A stretch of 64,000 nt of DNA. It comes from Lachnospiraceae bacterium (GTDB lineage: Bacteria > Bacillota > Clostridia > Lachnospirales > Lachnospiraceae). Numbering within the stretch: the stretch's first letter is position 1; every line of letters starts with the position of its first letter. The notes under the pieces are model-generated. The model had not been told where the DNA came from. It did not search any database and saw only the letters and a list, made by a program, of their open reading frames with translations. A program made the position numbers and the translations under genes. Below are positions 33,748 through 43,388 of the stretch, one piece after another. The stretch spans positions 1-64,000 of the forward strand of contig JAGBBV010000037.1 of the NCBI GenBank assembly GCA_017938315.1, given 5' to 3'.

Positions 33748-35091
33748 TTATCGGGTGCCTTTCCTTTTCATCATATTTAGATACGTTACAAACAGCAACA
33801 AATCTGCTCCTATCCACGCAAAAATTTCTCCCCAGAAAACACCTTGCCTTCCAATTATTTTTGTCAGCAAGAGTGCACAGGATACTCTCATCAGTAGCTG
33901 TACCATACTGGAGACCATAGGAAGCAATGTATTCCCCATTCCCTGAATACAAGAACGGATAATATACAATATGTATAAAAGCGGGAAAAACACCGCCAAA
34001 ATTATAAGAAACTCATATCCAATTGTTACCATCTGCGTAATTAATCCCTCATCGCCGGCAACAAAACACCTCAAAATCGGTTTTCCCAGAAAAACCATTA
34101 TCGCCGACATCATATACGCTGTCACCACTCCCAATATACAGGATTCCCTAAGCCCTCTTCTGATTCGGTTCAACAATCCGGCTCCCATATTTTGTCCCGT
34201 GTAAGAGGCTACTGCATATCCGTATGAAGATGCCGCAATTTCCAAAAGTCCGTACAACTTGTTTGCAGCTGTAAATCCGGCGATAAATAAAATCCCAAAT
34301 CCGTTAATTACAGACTGTACAATGACACCACCAATAGCCGTAATGATATTCTGTACTCCCATGGGAAGTCCCATGGTTATCATTTCTTTCATACACACAT
34401 AGTCCAAATGATAACTGCCTTTATCCGGCTTTAATGTATCCTCTCCACATAGCACCTTCAGACAATACAAAGCAGAGAATAACTGTGCAAGCACCGTTGC
34501 CCACGCTGCTCCTTCTATTCCCCATTTGAAAATCACTACAAACAGAACATCCAGCACAATATTACAGCCTGAAGCTATGGTCACTGCCTTTAAAGGTGTT
34601 TTACTGTCTCCCACAGCACGCAAAATAGCTGCAAGCAGATTATAAAAAACAGACACTGCTACTCCCCCGTAGAGAATTCCCAAATAAGTAACCGAATACC
34701 CAATAATATCCTCCGGCGTGTTTAAAAGTAACAGCAACGGCCTGCATGCCAAAAGTCCTGCCACCGTCAAAACAATTGTAAGCATCACACTCAAATATAC
34801 ACTATGGGCAATTCTTTGCTTAAGCCCTTGCATATCCTTATTTCCAAACATCCGGGAAATACTGATGGAAAAGCCTTGCGTGATCCCCTGCACACAGCCA
34901 AACATCATAAACGTCACCCATTCTGTGGCTCCCAGTGCTGCCAACGCATCTACACCAAGGCATCTGCCTACAATCATGGTATCTGCAAAAGTATATAACT
35001 GTTGAAATACATTTCCAATCATCAGTGACAGTGCAAAATGAAAAATCAGTTTGCCCGGTTTTCCCTCTGTCATATTCTTGATATTTGCCAT
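33748..35091 (-). CDS. MATE family efflux transporter
   Basis: A 447-residue polytopic protein with about 12 transmembrane helices and the family opening MTEGKPGKLIFHFALSLMIGN, FADTMIVGRCLG and internal repeats. MATE proteins export cationic drugs or metabolites with Na+ or H+ antiport. The substrate is unknown. First gene of the MATE-ltaE-folA run. Confidence 0.92.
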   Translation of the reverse strand: MANIKNMTEGKPGKLIFHFALSLMIGNVFQQLYTFADTMIVGRCLGVDALAALGATEWVTFMMFGCVQGITQGFSISISRMFGNKDMQGLKQRIAHSVYLSVMLTIVLTVAGLLACRPLLLLLNTPEDIIGYSVTYLGILYGGVAVSVFYNLLAAILRAVGDSKTPLKAVTIASGCNIVLDVLFVVIFKWGIEGAAWATVLAQLFSALYCLKVLCGEDTLKPDKGSYHLDYVCMKEMITMGLPMGVQNIITAIGGVIVQSVINGFGILFIAGFTAANKLYGLLEIAASSYGYAVASYTGQNMGAGLLNRIRRGLRESCILGVVTAYMMSAIMVFLGKPILRCFVAGDEGLITQMVTIGYEFLIILAVFFPLLYILYIIRSCIQGMGNTLLPMVSSMVQLLMRVSCALLLTKIIGRQGVFWGEIFAWIGADLLLFVTYLNMMKRKGTR

Positions 35092-35189
35092 GTAATATCC
35101 CCTCTTTTATATTCGCTCCTATATGCATTCTACCACAATTATATTTTCTGCATAGAATAAATTAAGTAAAAATATGATAGGAAACTATT

Positions 35190-35684
35190 ATGCCAAAATA
35201 TGAAATAACTCCCAGAATATCATTTGTGAGTGAACTTGCCTACAATCGTCCGGATGCAATGGCATGGGTAACCGGAAATGCTTCAAATCCTCAAATCAGC
35301 GGACTTGTAAAATTTTATCAAACCTCTCCCGATGGCATTTTGGTAGAAGCAGAAGTTTTCGGCCTACCCAACATTCAAACACCGGATTCTTCTGACTTCT
35401 ATGCCCTTCACATTCACGAATTCGGAAACTGCCGTGGCAATTTTGACAATGCCGGCGGACACTACAATCCTGAAAATACACCTCATCCTGACCATGCCGG
35501 AGACTTGCCACCCCTTCTTTCCAATCAAGGCTACGCCTGGTCTTCCTTTTATGACAAACGTTTTACCATCGAAGATATCATCGGCAAATCTGTCATCATA
35601 CATTCCGGAACAGATGATTTCAAAAGCCAACCGGCAGGGAATTCCGGTATTCGTATCGCTTGCGGCGAAATAAAGCGTTTATAA
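35190..35684 (+). CDS. sodC: Cu/Zn superoxide dismutase family protein
   Basis: The 164-residue protein retains every residue of a working Cu/Zn SOD: copper ligands H74, H76, H91 and H138, zinc ligands H91, H99, H102 and D105, the guiding arginine R155, and the disulfide pair C81/C158. It has no signal peptide or lipobox, so it should be cytosolic, unlike most bacterial SodC. An enzyme that dismutates superoxide in a strict anaerobe would defend against transient oxygen. Single gene, divergent from the MATE run. Confidence 0.9.
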   Translation: MPKYEITPRISFVSELAYNRPDAMAWVTGNASNPQISGLVKFYQTSPDGILVEAEVFGLPNIQTPDSSDFYALHIHEFGNCRGNFDNAGGHYNPENTPHPDHAGDLPPLLSNQGYAWSSFYDKRFTIEDIIGKSVIIHSGTDDFKSQPAGNSGIRIACGEIKRL

Positions 35685-35704
35685 CACTCTACCTACAACC
35701 GCAA

Positions 35705-35737
35705 AAGAACAACCCGGAAACCTTCCGGGCTGTTCTT
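35705..35737. terminator. Bidirectional terminator between sodC and the MGH1-like gene
   Basis: A 15-bp stem with one mismatch and a 3-nt loop (35705-35719 with 35723-35737). It lies between convergent genes, with TTTTGC on the minus strand side. Confidence 0.85.
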
Positions 35738-35749
35738 CAAGAAAATTTA

Positions 35750-37174
35750 CTATTTACTATATGGGAGAATCCCCCGTAGGGGAACTGCTTTTAATACTTT
35801 TCCTGTTATATCTGTAATTAATTTTACATCTTTAGGTGCTTTAAACATCTGTTTCCCATTCACATAGCCGATAGCACTCTTACCATCATTTTCAATCCGA
35901 TAAAGATTATCGCCCCATTCCTGTTCGTAAACGCATTCGGTTCCGGAAAGAGCTCCCCAGTAAATCTGTTCTCTCTCAATATGGACACCATACATGCGGG
36001 CTATGTATTCCATCACGGAAAGCATCGCAGGTCCGTAAGCATCCTGTTCACCTTCCAAGGAAACTGTTGACGGTTTCATGGTAAAAGGATCATACTGCTG
36101 GACAAATTGACACTTTTCTCCAATCGCCTGAAACAACTTACGTCCCAGTAGCGGAACCACCCAGTCATAGCCATATAGTTCTAAAGCACGGATGGCTCTT
36201 TGGTAAGTAAGTGCTTCTGCCTGTCCACTCCAATTGTTCGTAGTCACATTTCTAAAAAGCGGGTCATTTACTGCAACAGAAGGCAACGGCATTTCTGTCC
36301 AAAATTCCTCCGGATTGAGCAAATGCTCATTCACAAAGCGGTCAGCCATCTCCTGTGTGAGGCTGTTCCAATACATCGCTCTTAGGCTATTGTGTATCAT
36401 TGTCGGCATCACATTATGATGTTTATCCCTGTCAAGGCAAGCACCTTTTTCCTCATTCCAAAGATATGTTTTTATCTTCTCCTGTACCATAAGTGCTTTC
36501 TGCTTCCACGTTGCTGCAAGTTCTTCTTTTTCCATAATCTCACTGATCTGTGCCAGTGTATCTCTGGCAGAATAAGAAAAACTCATAATGTCAATAGATG
36601 CAATGGGTACCACTTCACACCCTGTAGGCGGCACCTCCTCCGTCCACGCATCAGGTGCATCCCCATATCGCATGGCATGATCTTCACCGGTATCATATTT
36701 ACACCAGGTTTCCAAGCATCCGTCACCGTCAGAGTCACGGACCTTCCACAAATACTCATCAAACCGTTCTAACGTAGTATAGAGCAAATCCAAGTATGCC
36801 GGTTCCTTTCCTGACAGATAATACATGTTCAGTGCAGGTGCAGGAAAACAAAATCCCTGAAACTTATTAAACTGCGGAGTTATCACACCGTCTATCATAG
36901 CGATGCTTCCGGGAATCCTTCCGTCTTCCCTAGCATACTCCATAAATAACAATTGATTATTCAGAGCGGCCTCCATGTTGCGCTTGGCATACATCTCTCC
37001 GCCCATAGGCTGTGTTTCCAGCCAAATTTTTTCGTATCCACCGCCTTCTATAAGAACTGTCCTACCTGCAAAATCCTTTAAATTCTGCAAGGACTTTTCC
37101 TCAGCAGTATCAACCAACTTCTGTAATAAGGTATCCGAAGTCTGGAATTTTACTTTCGTATTAGTGATATTCAC
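35750..37174 (-). CDS. (alpha/alpha)6-barrel glycosidase-like protein (MGH1/GH63-type)
   Basis: The 474-residue cytosolic protein has the barrel pattern of trehalase/GH63-type enzymes, with WLETQPMGGEMYAKR early, DSDGDGCLETWCKYDTGEDH (about 145-165), WTEMPLPSVAVNDP and NNWSGQAEALTYQ. Paired acidic residues in the second and last blocks are candidates for catalysis. Substrate unknown, but context (GH43 xylosidase, sugar ABC transporter) suggests intracellular trimming of imported oligosaccharides. Last gene of that leftward operon. Confidence 0.78.
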   Translation of the reverse strand: MNITNTKVKFQTSDTLLQKLVDTAEEKSLQNLKDFAGRTVLIEGGGYEKIWLETQPMGGEMYAKRNMEAALNNQLLFMEYAREDGRIPGSIAMIDGVITPQFNKFQGFCFPAPALNMYYLSGKEPAYLDLLYTTLERFDEYLWKVRDSDGDGCLETWCKYDTGEDHAMRYGDAPDAWTEEVPPTGCEVVPIASIDIMSFSYSARDTLAQISEIMEKEELAATWKQKALMVQEKIKTYLWNEEKGACLDRDKHHNVMPTMIHNSLRAMYWNSLTQEMADRFVNEHLLNPEEFWTEMPLPSVAVNDPLFRNVTTNNWSGQAEALTYQRAIRALELYGYDWVVPLLGRKLFQAIGEKCQFVQQYDPFTMKPSTVSLEGEQDAYGPAMLSVMEYIARMYGVHIEREQIYWGALSGTECVYEQEWGDNLYRIENDGKSAIGYVNGKQMFKAPKDVKLITDITGKVLKAVPLRGILPYSK

Positions 37175-37184
37175 TGGTTCCCCC

Positions 37185-38735
37185 TTACTTTTCCACTTTC
37201 ATATAATCAAAGTCGGCACAAGCATTAAGCCCTGTCATATCATGACAATATAGTCCAAAATGTGCTCCCGTAAATCCGCGGCAATGCTCATCTGTCAGTA
37301 TTTGTGTGGAAAAATCGCCACCGACCTGCGTCCACTCCATACCGTCTAACTTATAGTAAAAGTTGGCAACAGTGCCGCATTTATCAACTAAAATTTTTAA
37401 TTCTACTCTTTTATCCATAGGTATCGGAACCGGTGTGATTTCGTCGGTCACTATGCCGGTATCACTCTTTATCAGCGTCAAAACACTTTCACCGTTTTCC
37501 GTTACCGTTTTTCCAAGCACATAGAAGTTCATGGCATCATACATATAACTAATACCTGCCAATTGCTCCGTATATTCCGGTTTAAATTCCATGGCCGTCT
37601 GTGCGCTGCAACATGCCATCTGCTGTCTGACTGCCACTAAGGATACATAATGCAGGGAATTCATGGACTCGTGTCCGGTTATTCTAAGGTAACCCCTACG
37701 GCTCTTGCAATCTGCAAACGTATCGTAGGATACTCTGGGTGAGCAGTATCTTACATGCAGTTTCTCATCATCAAAATCATCCGAAAAACCTGTTTCTTCA
37801 TTATTATAGTACTGCTCGGTAATACCGCTTGCACTTTCTGTCTGCATCCCTGCAAATTTACCGCCGCTCTTTAATCTAAGCCAGCCTTCTTCATCCCAGT
37901 ACATTTTCTGAATAGCGGTTTCTCTTCCCAGTGTACACCATTTCTGACCACCAAGGGGGCGGGAACAAAGGTGCACCATGTACCATTCCCCATTTTGTGT
38001 ATCTACAAAGTCTGCATGCCCGCTTTTTTGCAGTGCGTCCAAATCATCTCTGTCAGATGTCAATATGGGATTATCCGGTGCTGTTTCGTAAGGTCCCCAG
38101 ATGCTTTTCGCTCGCGCCATGGTAACGCAGTGATCATACCCTGTACCACCTTCGGCAACCAATAAATAATACCAATCACCGATATGATAAATGTGGGGGC
38201 CTTCCGTACATCCAATACCCGATCCGCTATATACTTTTTTGCGTTCGCCTATCAGCTTAAAGGTTTTTGGCTCGATTTCCTGTACCAAAATCCCTTTAAA
38301 CCCATTTACCATGTTAATCAAATATTTCTTTCCGTCCGTATCATGGAATAAAGACGGATCAAATCCGATACTGTTCAAATAAACCGGTTCTGACCATTCC
38401 CCATAAATGTCATCCGTATAGACTATATAATTATGGGTATTATAATATCTGCCTTTTTTGGTTTTTACATCAGTAAACACCAAATAAAAATAGGTTCCGT
38501 CATAGCTAAGGCAAGGAGCCCACACCCCACCTGAAGTAGGATCGCCAAGCATATTCAGCTGACTTTGTCTCCTTAGAGGCGACGCGATCTGCTCCCAGTG
38601 CTGTAAATCTTTAGAATGAAAAAGTTTTACTCCCGGCCACCACTCAAATGTAGAGGTTGCTATGTAATAATCATCTCCCACACGGATAATACTGGGATCC
38701 GGGCAAAAGCCTTTTAATATCGGATTTTGAATCAT
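37185..38735 (-). CDS. GH43 beta-xylosidase-type glycosidase
   Basis: The 516-residue protein has an N-terminal five-bladed beta-propeller with catalytic D13 (CPDPS), pKa-modulating D126 (GFDPSLF) and acid E178 (CTEGPHI), and a C-terminal beta-sandwich from about 310 to the end, as in XynB-type GH43 beta-xylosidases. No signal peptide, so it acts on imported xylo-oligosaccharides or arabinoxylan fragments inside the cell. It follows the sugar permease genes by 24 bp and precedes the MGH1-like gene by 10 bp. Confidence 0.92.
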   Translation of the reverse strand: MIQNPILKGFCPDPSIIRVGDDYYIATSTFEWWPGVKLFHSKDLQHWEQIASPLRRQSQLNMLGDPTSGGVWAPCLSYDGTYFYLVFTDVKTKKGRYYNTHNYIVYTDDIYGEWSEPVYLNSIGFDPSLFHDTDGKKYLINMVNGFKGILVQEIEPKTFKLIGERKKVYSGSGIGCTEGPHIYHIGDWYYLLVAEGGTGYDHCVTMARAKSIWGPYETAPDNPILTSDRDDLDALQKSGHADFVDTQNGEWYMVHLCSRPLGGQKWCTLGRETAIQKMYWDEEGWLRLKSGGKFAGMQTESASGITEQYYNNEETGFSDDFDDEKLHVRYCSPRVSYDTFADCKSRRGYLRITGHESMNSLHYVSLVAVRQQMACCSAQTAMEFKPEYTEQLAGISYMYDAMNFYVLGKTVTENGESVLTLIKSDTGIVTDEITPVPIPMDKRVELKILVDKCGTVANFYYKLDGMEWTQVGGDFSTQILTDEHCRGFTGAHFGLYCHDMTGLNACADFDYMKVEK

Positions 38736-38759
38736 CGTAATTCTCCTTATCCTTACCTT

Positions 38760-39602
38760 TTAACCCTTAAGTCCACTTGTACCAATACCCTGTACCAAAT
38801 ATCTGTTAAAGAATAAGAAAATTAAGAATACAGGTATCAGTGATATTGTAGACATTGCAAACATTGCACCATAATCTGTGGTAGATGCTGCGTCCGCAAA
38901 CAATTTGATTGCCAAAGACGCTGTATAGGACTGCGGTCTGTTTAAGTAAAGAAGCGGTCCCATATAATCATCCCACTTCCAGTAAAACTGGATAATAATG
39001 GTTGTTACAATAGAAGGTTTTAACAAAGGTAAAATAATGTGTGTATAAATTGTATATTTACTACATCCGTCAATAGTTGCCGCTTCGTCAAGCTCTCGGG
39101 GAATTCCCTGCATAAACTGCATCATCTGATAGATGAAGAATGCCTGACCGCAGAAATACGGTAAAATAAGCGGTACATATGTATTGGTTAGTCCAAGTCC
39201 ATGCCAAATAAGGAAGGACGGAATCATAATAACCTGACCGGGTAGCATCATGGTTGCCAACATACAGGTAAACCATAATTTTTTCGCTTTATAGCGGATT
39301 CTGGAAAGAGAGTACGCTACCAATGAGGAACTGATTACTGTTCCCAGCGTCGCCACTACCGTAATCCAAAGGGAGTTGCCAAAAAAAGTGGCAAAGGTAA
39401 TGCCTGAAAAGCCTCTCCATCCGGTTGAGTAATTGGACATCTTGGGTTCCTGCGGGATTAAACTTAAAGTACCACGTAAAATTTCCGCATTATCTTTGAA
39501 GGAACCACTAATCATCCACAAAACAGGATAAATCATTACAAATCCAAAAATTACTACAAATAAATGATAAATTGTTTTCCTAAGTGTGTGTTTCATATTC
39601 AT
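38760..39602 (-). CDS. Sugar ABC transporter permease (MalG-type, CUT1)
   Basis: A 280-residue membrane protein with six transmembrane helices and the EAA loop RELDEAATIDGCSKYTIYTHIILP at about 175-198 (a continuous block of the family). It pairs with the MalF-type permease 14 bp upstream. No ATPase is encoded here, so a shared MsmK-type ATPase elsewhere is needed, as is common in Firmicutes. Confidence 0.93.
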   Translation of the reverse strand: MNMKHTLRKTIYHLFVVIFGFVMIYPVLWMISGSFKDNAEILRGTLSLIPQEPKMSNYSTGWRGFSGITFATFFGNSLWITVVATLGTVISSSLVAYSLSRIRYKAKKLWFTCMLATMMLPGQVIMIPSFLIWHGLGLTNTYVPLILPYFCGQAFFIYQMMQFMQGIPRELDEAATIDGCSKYTIYTHIILPLLKPSIVTTIIIQFYWKWDDYMGPLLYLNRPQSYTASLAIKLFADAASTTDYGAMFAMSTISLIPVFLIFLFFNRYLVQGIGTSGLKG

Positions 39603-39616
39603 ATCATTTTACCCCC

Positions 39617-40540
39617 TTAATCTCCAGCTTCGCTGAATACCCACATCTTCGAAGTTTTAAAGATGACAAGGGTAATAATACTCATAACAACAAGCATCAC
39701 CCAGGACATTGCACAGGCATAGCCCATATCATTATACTTAAATGCCTGATTATATACATATAAAGCATACATCATTGTTCCGTTGTTCGGACCACCCTTT
39801 GTGATAACAAATGCCTGCGTAAATGCCATAAATGCAGAGATTGTCTGCATAACCAGATTATACAGGATAATCGGTGATAAGCAGGGCAATGTAATCTTAA
39901 AGAATGTTTGGAATCCGTTTGCTCCGTCAATTTTTGCCGCTTCATAATAGCTTACGGGAATTTCCTTTAAGCCTGCCGCAAAAATAATCATGGAAGATCC
40001 AAACTGCCAAACAGACATCAGAATAAGCGGATATAATGCCAAAGTTTCATCGCCAAACCAGTTGATGGTACCAAGTCCCATATCTGTCAAAACAGCATTA
40101 AACAATCCTTTTCTTGCAAAAAGCTGTTTCCATACCAATGCAACTGCAATACTTCCTCCAACCAAAGAAGGTACATAATATAAAGAACGGTAAACCGTTA
40201 CAAGTCTACTCTTTCTTGTAAGTAAGAATGCTACAAACAAAGCAAAAGCAAGTTTAAGCGGAACAGAAATAAACACATATTTCAGTGTTACAACCAAAGA
40301 CTTTACAAACACTTCATCTGTAAGAAGTTTTGCAAAGTTACGGATACCTACAAACACCGCTTCTTTTGATCCCAGGGAATAATCCGTAAAGGAATAATAG
40401 AAAGATGTCAGGATAGGTATCAGTGAAAAACAAATAAACCCAAAAATAAACGGAGCTGCAAAAATATGACCCACAGTATTATTGCTGTTCATAAATTTTT
40501 TAAAACTGTATGATTTTGTGGTCGCCAGTGTGTTTTTCAA
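39617..40540 (-). CDS. Sugar ABC transporter permease (MalF-type, CUT1)
   Basis: A 307-residue membrane protein with six helices and the EAA loop EAAKIDGANGFQTFFKITLP near residue 205. It follows the substrate-binding gene across a strong intercistronic hairpin (40584-40626), and precedes the MalG-type gene. Confidence 0.93.
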   Translation of the reverse strand: MKNTLATTKSYSFKKFMNSNNTVGHIFAAPFIFGFICFSLIPILTSFYYSFTDYSLGSKEAVFVGIRNFAKLLTDEVFVKSLVVTLKYVFISVPLKLAFALFVAFLLTRKSRLVTVYRSLYYVPSLVGGSIAVALVWKQLFARKGLFNAVLTDMGLGTINWFGDETLALYPLILMSVWQFGSSMIIFAAGLKEIPVSYYEAAKIDGANGFQTFFKITLPCLSPIILYNLVMQTISAFMAFTQAFVITKGGPNNGTMMYALYVYNQAFKYNDMGYACAMSWVMLVVMSIITLVIFKTSKMWVFSEAGD

Positions 40541-40583
40541 AGCAGACTCCTCCTTTCTACTTATAAATACTGCTTCCTATATC

Positions 40584-40626
40584 GATAGTAAAGGCACACT
40601 CTCAGACGAAAGTGTGCCTGACTATC
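40584..40626 (-). promoter_or_regulatory. Intercistronic stem-loop after the sugar-binding gene
   Basis: GATAGT and AGGCACACT pair with AGTGTGCCT and ACTATC across a 10-nt loop. Such a hairpin between binding-protein and permease genes typically reduces permease mRNA or stabilises the upstream mRNA. Confidence 0.75.
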
Positions 40627-40650
40627 TCTTACTTAATTATAACTCAAAAA

Positions 40651-42057
40651 TTACTGTGCGAAAATATCTTTTGCTGCATCAAATGTCTTCTGTGCAGCGT
40701 CTTCTGCTGTCAATTCGCCGGCTGCAACCTGATGCATGTAAGTATTGTACTGGTCAACTACTAAATCCTGACCTGCAGGGCTAAGTACGTTAATCTTTTC
40801 AGGTGTTTCGAATGTACCAACAAGATCTACATAATCATACATAATCTGCTGACCTTCAGAAGCGTTTCCTTTTAATGTTGCAAGAACATCGCTGTTAATC
40901 GGAATACCTCTTTCACCCTGTAATACGCTGTTGCAATCTGTACTGTTCTGGAACCAGCTGATGAATGCTGCAGCAGCTTCTTTATGTTCGCTGTCCTGAG
41001 ATACGCAAAGCATCTGGGAAGACTGGATAACGGAACCTGCAGGGCCGTCAGCTGTTGCTCTGGGAATAGTAGCTAATGCAAGGTTACGTCCTTCTGCTTT
41101 ACAGATATCATAAATAGTAGGGAACTGGTTTACAGCAATCCATGCCATAGCAGCTTCACCTGTTACTAAGAAGTCATTTTCAATGTTTGTAACTTCCATT
41201 GCAGCACCTGCATCAGGTGATGCGCCTTCTTTAATAAGGTCTGCTCTCATCTGGATGTAAGGAACTAACATGTTAGGATCATCAAATCCAAGATCTGTAA
41301 GCTCAAGGTTGAAGAAACCATACTGTCCAACTGTACCCTGCTGGCCAATAAATGTAGAGCATCCTGCGATGAATTCATCGTTGTTAGCAAAGCAAGAGCT
41401 TCCGTAATGTCCGGTAGCTTCAGCAATCTTTCTTGCTGCGTCTGCATAGTCATCCCATGTCCATGTGGATGTGGGAAGGGGAACGCCTGCTGCGTTGAAC
41501 ATATCAACGTCATAAGCGATACCGTATGTATTTAAACCGTTGGAAAGACCAATCTGGTTTCCTGCTGTATCCTGAGTAATCTTAAGGTATGCATCAGAAA
41601 TCTTTTCTGTATTAACAACACCACTGTCAATAAATTCGTTCATGAAATAAATCTTATCCATGTATTCAGGGAAGTTTCCGCCTAACTGGAATACATCCCA
41701 TACCTGATCGGATGCAACCAATGTTTTCAATTTTGTAAAGTAGTCATCAAATGAGTAGAATTCATATTCGATATCTACGTTAGGGTTTTCAGCTTCGTAC
41801 ATTTCAATAACTTTAACAGTTCTGTCATGACGTTCCTGAGATCCCCACCAAGCCATTCTAAGTGTAATGGGTTCTGCTGTTTCTTCTGCAGGTGCTGCTG
41901 CCTCTTCTGCAGGTGCTGCTGCCTCTTCTGCAGGTACTACTTCTTCTGTTGCAGCATCCTGTGCAGGTGCTGCTGCCTGTTCTGTACTACCACCGCAAGC
42001 TGTTAAGCTCAAAAGCATACTTGCTGATAAAAGTACTGCTAATAACTTTTTCTTCAT
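40651..42057 (-). CDS. Extracellular sugar-binding lipoprotein of CUT1 transporter
   Basis: The 468-residue lipoprotein has lipobox LTAC (Cys21), then an Ala/Glu/Pro-rich linker with repeated AEEAAAP units, and a periplasmic-binding fold with RMAWWGSQERHDRTVKV, DVFQLGG and AMAWI patterns. The family binds oligosaccharides; a xylan- or pectin-derived ligand is likely from context. First gene of the operon with two permeases and two glycosidases, divergent from the AraC gene. Confidence 0.93.
   Translation of the reverse strand: MKKKLLAVLLSASMLLSLTACGGSTEQAAAPAQDAATEEVVPAEEAAAPAEEAAAPAEETAEPITLRMAWWGSQERHDRTVKVIEMYEAENPNVDIEYEFYSFDDYFTKLKTLVASDQVWDVFQLGGNFPEYMDKIYFMNEFIDSGVVNTEKISDAYLKITQDTAGNQIGLSNGLNTYGIAYDVDMFNAAGVPLPTSTWTWDDYADAARKIAEATGHYGSSCFANNDEFIAGCSTFIGQQGTVGQYGFFNLELTDLGFDDPNMLVPYIQMRADLIKEGASPDAGAAMEVTNIENDFLVTGEAAMAWIAVNQFPTIYDICKAEGRNLALATIPRATADGPAGSVIQSSQMLCVSQDSEHKEAAAAFISWFQNSTDCNSVLQGERGIPINSDVLATLKGNASEGQQIMYDYVDLVGTFETPEKINVLSPAGQDLVVDQYNTYMHQVAAGELTAEDAAQKTFDAAKDIFAQ
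41884..41940. repeat. Tandem 21-bp repeats in the sugar-binding gene
   Basis: Two perfect copies of a 21-bp unit (41884-41904, 41905-41925) and a partial third encode the AEEAAAP linker behind the lipid anchor. Likely length-variable. Confidence 0.85.
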
Positions 42058-42197
42058 AAAACTTCTCTCCTTTTCTCCTTTTCCTTTTCTTTTTCCTTTT
42101 TTCCTTTAAATAGGGTTTCGGAATTATTTTTCCCCAGACCGTTTATTTGGAAAGATAACTCCTTTGTTAAAAATATTTTATATCCATAAAATCACCA

Positions 42198-42226
42198 ATA
42201 ATACAAAATTAATATGCGTTTTTCAA
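42198..42226 (-). promoter_or_regulatory. Promoter of the sugar ABC/xylosidase operon
   Basis: On the minus strand: -35 TTGAAA (42226-42221), a 17-bp spacer and a -10 TATTAT (42203-42198). The transcript has a leader of about 130 nt before the binding-protein ATG; AT-rich and without an obvious hairpin. Confidence 0.75.
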
Positions 42227-42276
42227 AAAAAGTACAGATTTTTTGTGTTTTTTTAAAATTTTGCCATGTTAAAAAC

Positions 42277-42305
42277 TTGTCAATCTATATTTGTGATGTT
42301 ATAAT
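42277..42305 (+). promoter_or_regulatory. Promoter of the AraC-family regulator
   Basis: -35 TTGTCA (42277-42282), a 17-bp spacer and a -10 TATAAT (42300-42305). It is divergent from, and about 50 bp away from, the sugar-operon promoter, so the regulator probably binds between them. Confidence 0.85.
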
Positions 42306-42383
42306 CAACAAAACATGTGCACATAATTTGGGAAAATTATCCATATTGCACATACAATATGAATTATAAGGAAAATTTACACT

Positions 42384-43298
42384 ATGCATATTGAAGAAAA
42401 CCACACAAGAATTTATATCGAAAAGCAGGTCCGTGTTCCCACTTTCACCATGACTTATGAACATTCTCACAACTTTTGCGAAATTTTCTATTTAAAAACA
42501 GGCAGTTGTGTATATACCGTAAATAATAATTTACATCATCTTTCGGCCGGCGAACTTTTCATTGTAAAACCGGGTGATACCCACGCTACCCATTACGAAG
42601 GGCTTGTTCCCTGTGAGCGTATTGTCATTTACTGTGATTTAGAAGCGCTTCCTACATATTTCTTTGAGCAACATCCTGAGATATTGGAAGAATTCTCCCA
42701 CTCCGGAAAAGTAATATTGGTAAAAAAAGGACAGACACAGTTGGAAAATCTTTTGGAACAAATGTTGGAAGAAAATAATATTCCCGACGAATATTCCTAT
42801 GATTTTCTTTCCCTGCAGACAATGTCCCTGCTTTTATCTGTACAGAGAAACGGTATCTTTGTATATGAACAGATGAAACCTTTTTCCGATTTAAGCATCA
42901 GTACTGACATTGAAAACGCCTTACGTTATATTGCACAAAATTTTTCTCTTATGATTACGCTGGAAGAAGTAGCCGAAAAAATAAATTTATCTCCCACTTA
43001 TCTTTCTAAAAAATTCAAAAAAGTAACAGGCCTAACCTTTAAAGAATATGTAAATTACATCCGTATCCGCCAAGCCTGTCAGATGCTGATTACTACCGAT
43101 GACAACATTACCAAAATTGCTGTAAACTGCGGCTTTAACAGCAGCAACTACTTTAAGGACTGCTTCCGGAGAATCATTGGAGTTTCTCCCCGCACCTTCC
43201 GTAGCCAGTCTAAAAATCATTCCTACGAATACCATACAGACACCCCTGTTGATGTTTTGGATAACTTAAATACTATTGACCTTTTCCAAAACCTGTGA
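42384..43298 (+). CDS. AraC family transcriptional regulator
   Basis: The 304-residue protein has an N-terminal cupin-type sensor domain (HSHNFCEIFYLKTGSC; LSAGELFIVKPGDTHA), and a C-terminal double helix-turn-helix from about residue 185 (TLEEVAEKINLSPTYLSKKF, then ITKIAVNCGFNSSNYF). It is transcribed divergently from the sugar-uptake operon and precedes the GH28-like gene, so it is the likely local activator of plant-polysaccharide genes. The ligand is unknown. Confidence 0.93.
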   Translation: MHIEENHTRIYIEKQVRVPTFTMTYEHSHNFCEIFYLKTGSCVYTVNNNLHHLSAGELFIVKPGDTHATHYEGLVPCERIVIYCDLEALPTYFFEQHPEILEEFSHSGKVILVKKGQTQLENLLEQMLEENNIPDEYSYDFLSLQTMSLLLSVQRNGIFVYEQMKPFSDLSISTDIENALRYIAQNFSLMITLEEVAEKINLSPTYLSKKFKKVTGLTFKEYVNYIRIRQACQMLITTDDNITKIAVNCGFNSSNYFKDCFRRIIGVSPRTFRSQSKNHSYEYHTDTPVDVLDNLNTIDLFQNL

Positions 43299-43388
43299 TA
43301 AAGTCAACTCAACATAATCAAGGAACCAGACCGCCATGTTTATGTTTTATAGGTAAAAAAACGCGTATTACGCAGAATGGAAGTAATT

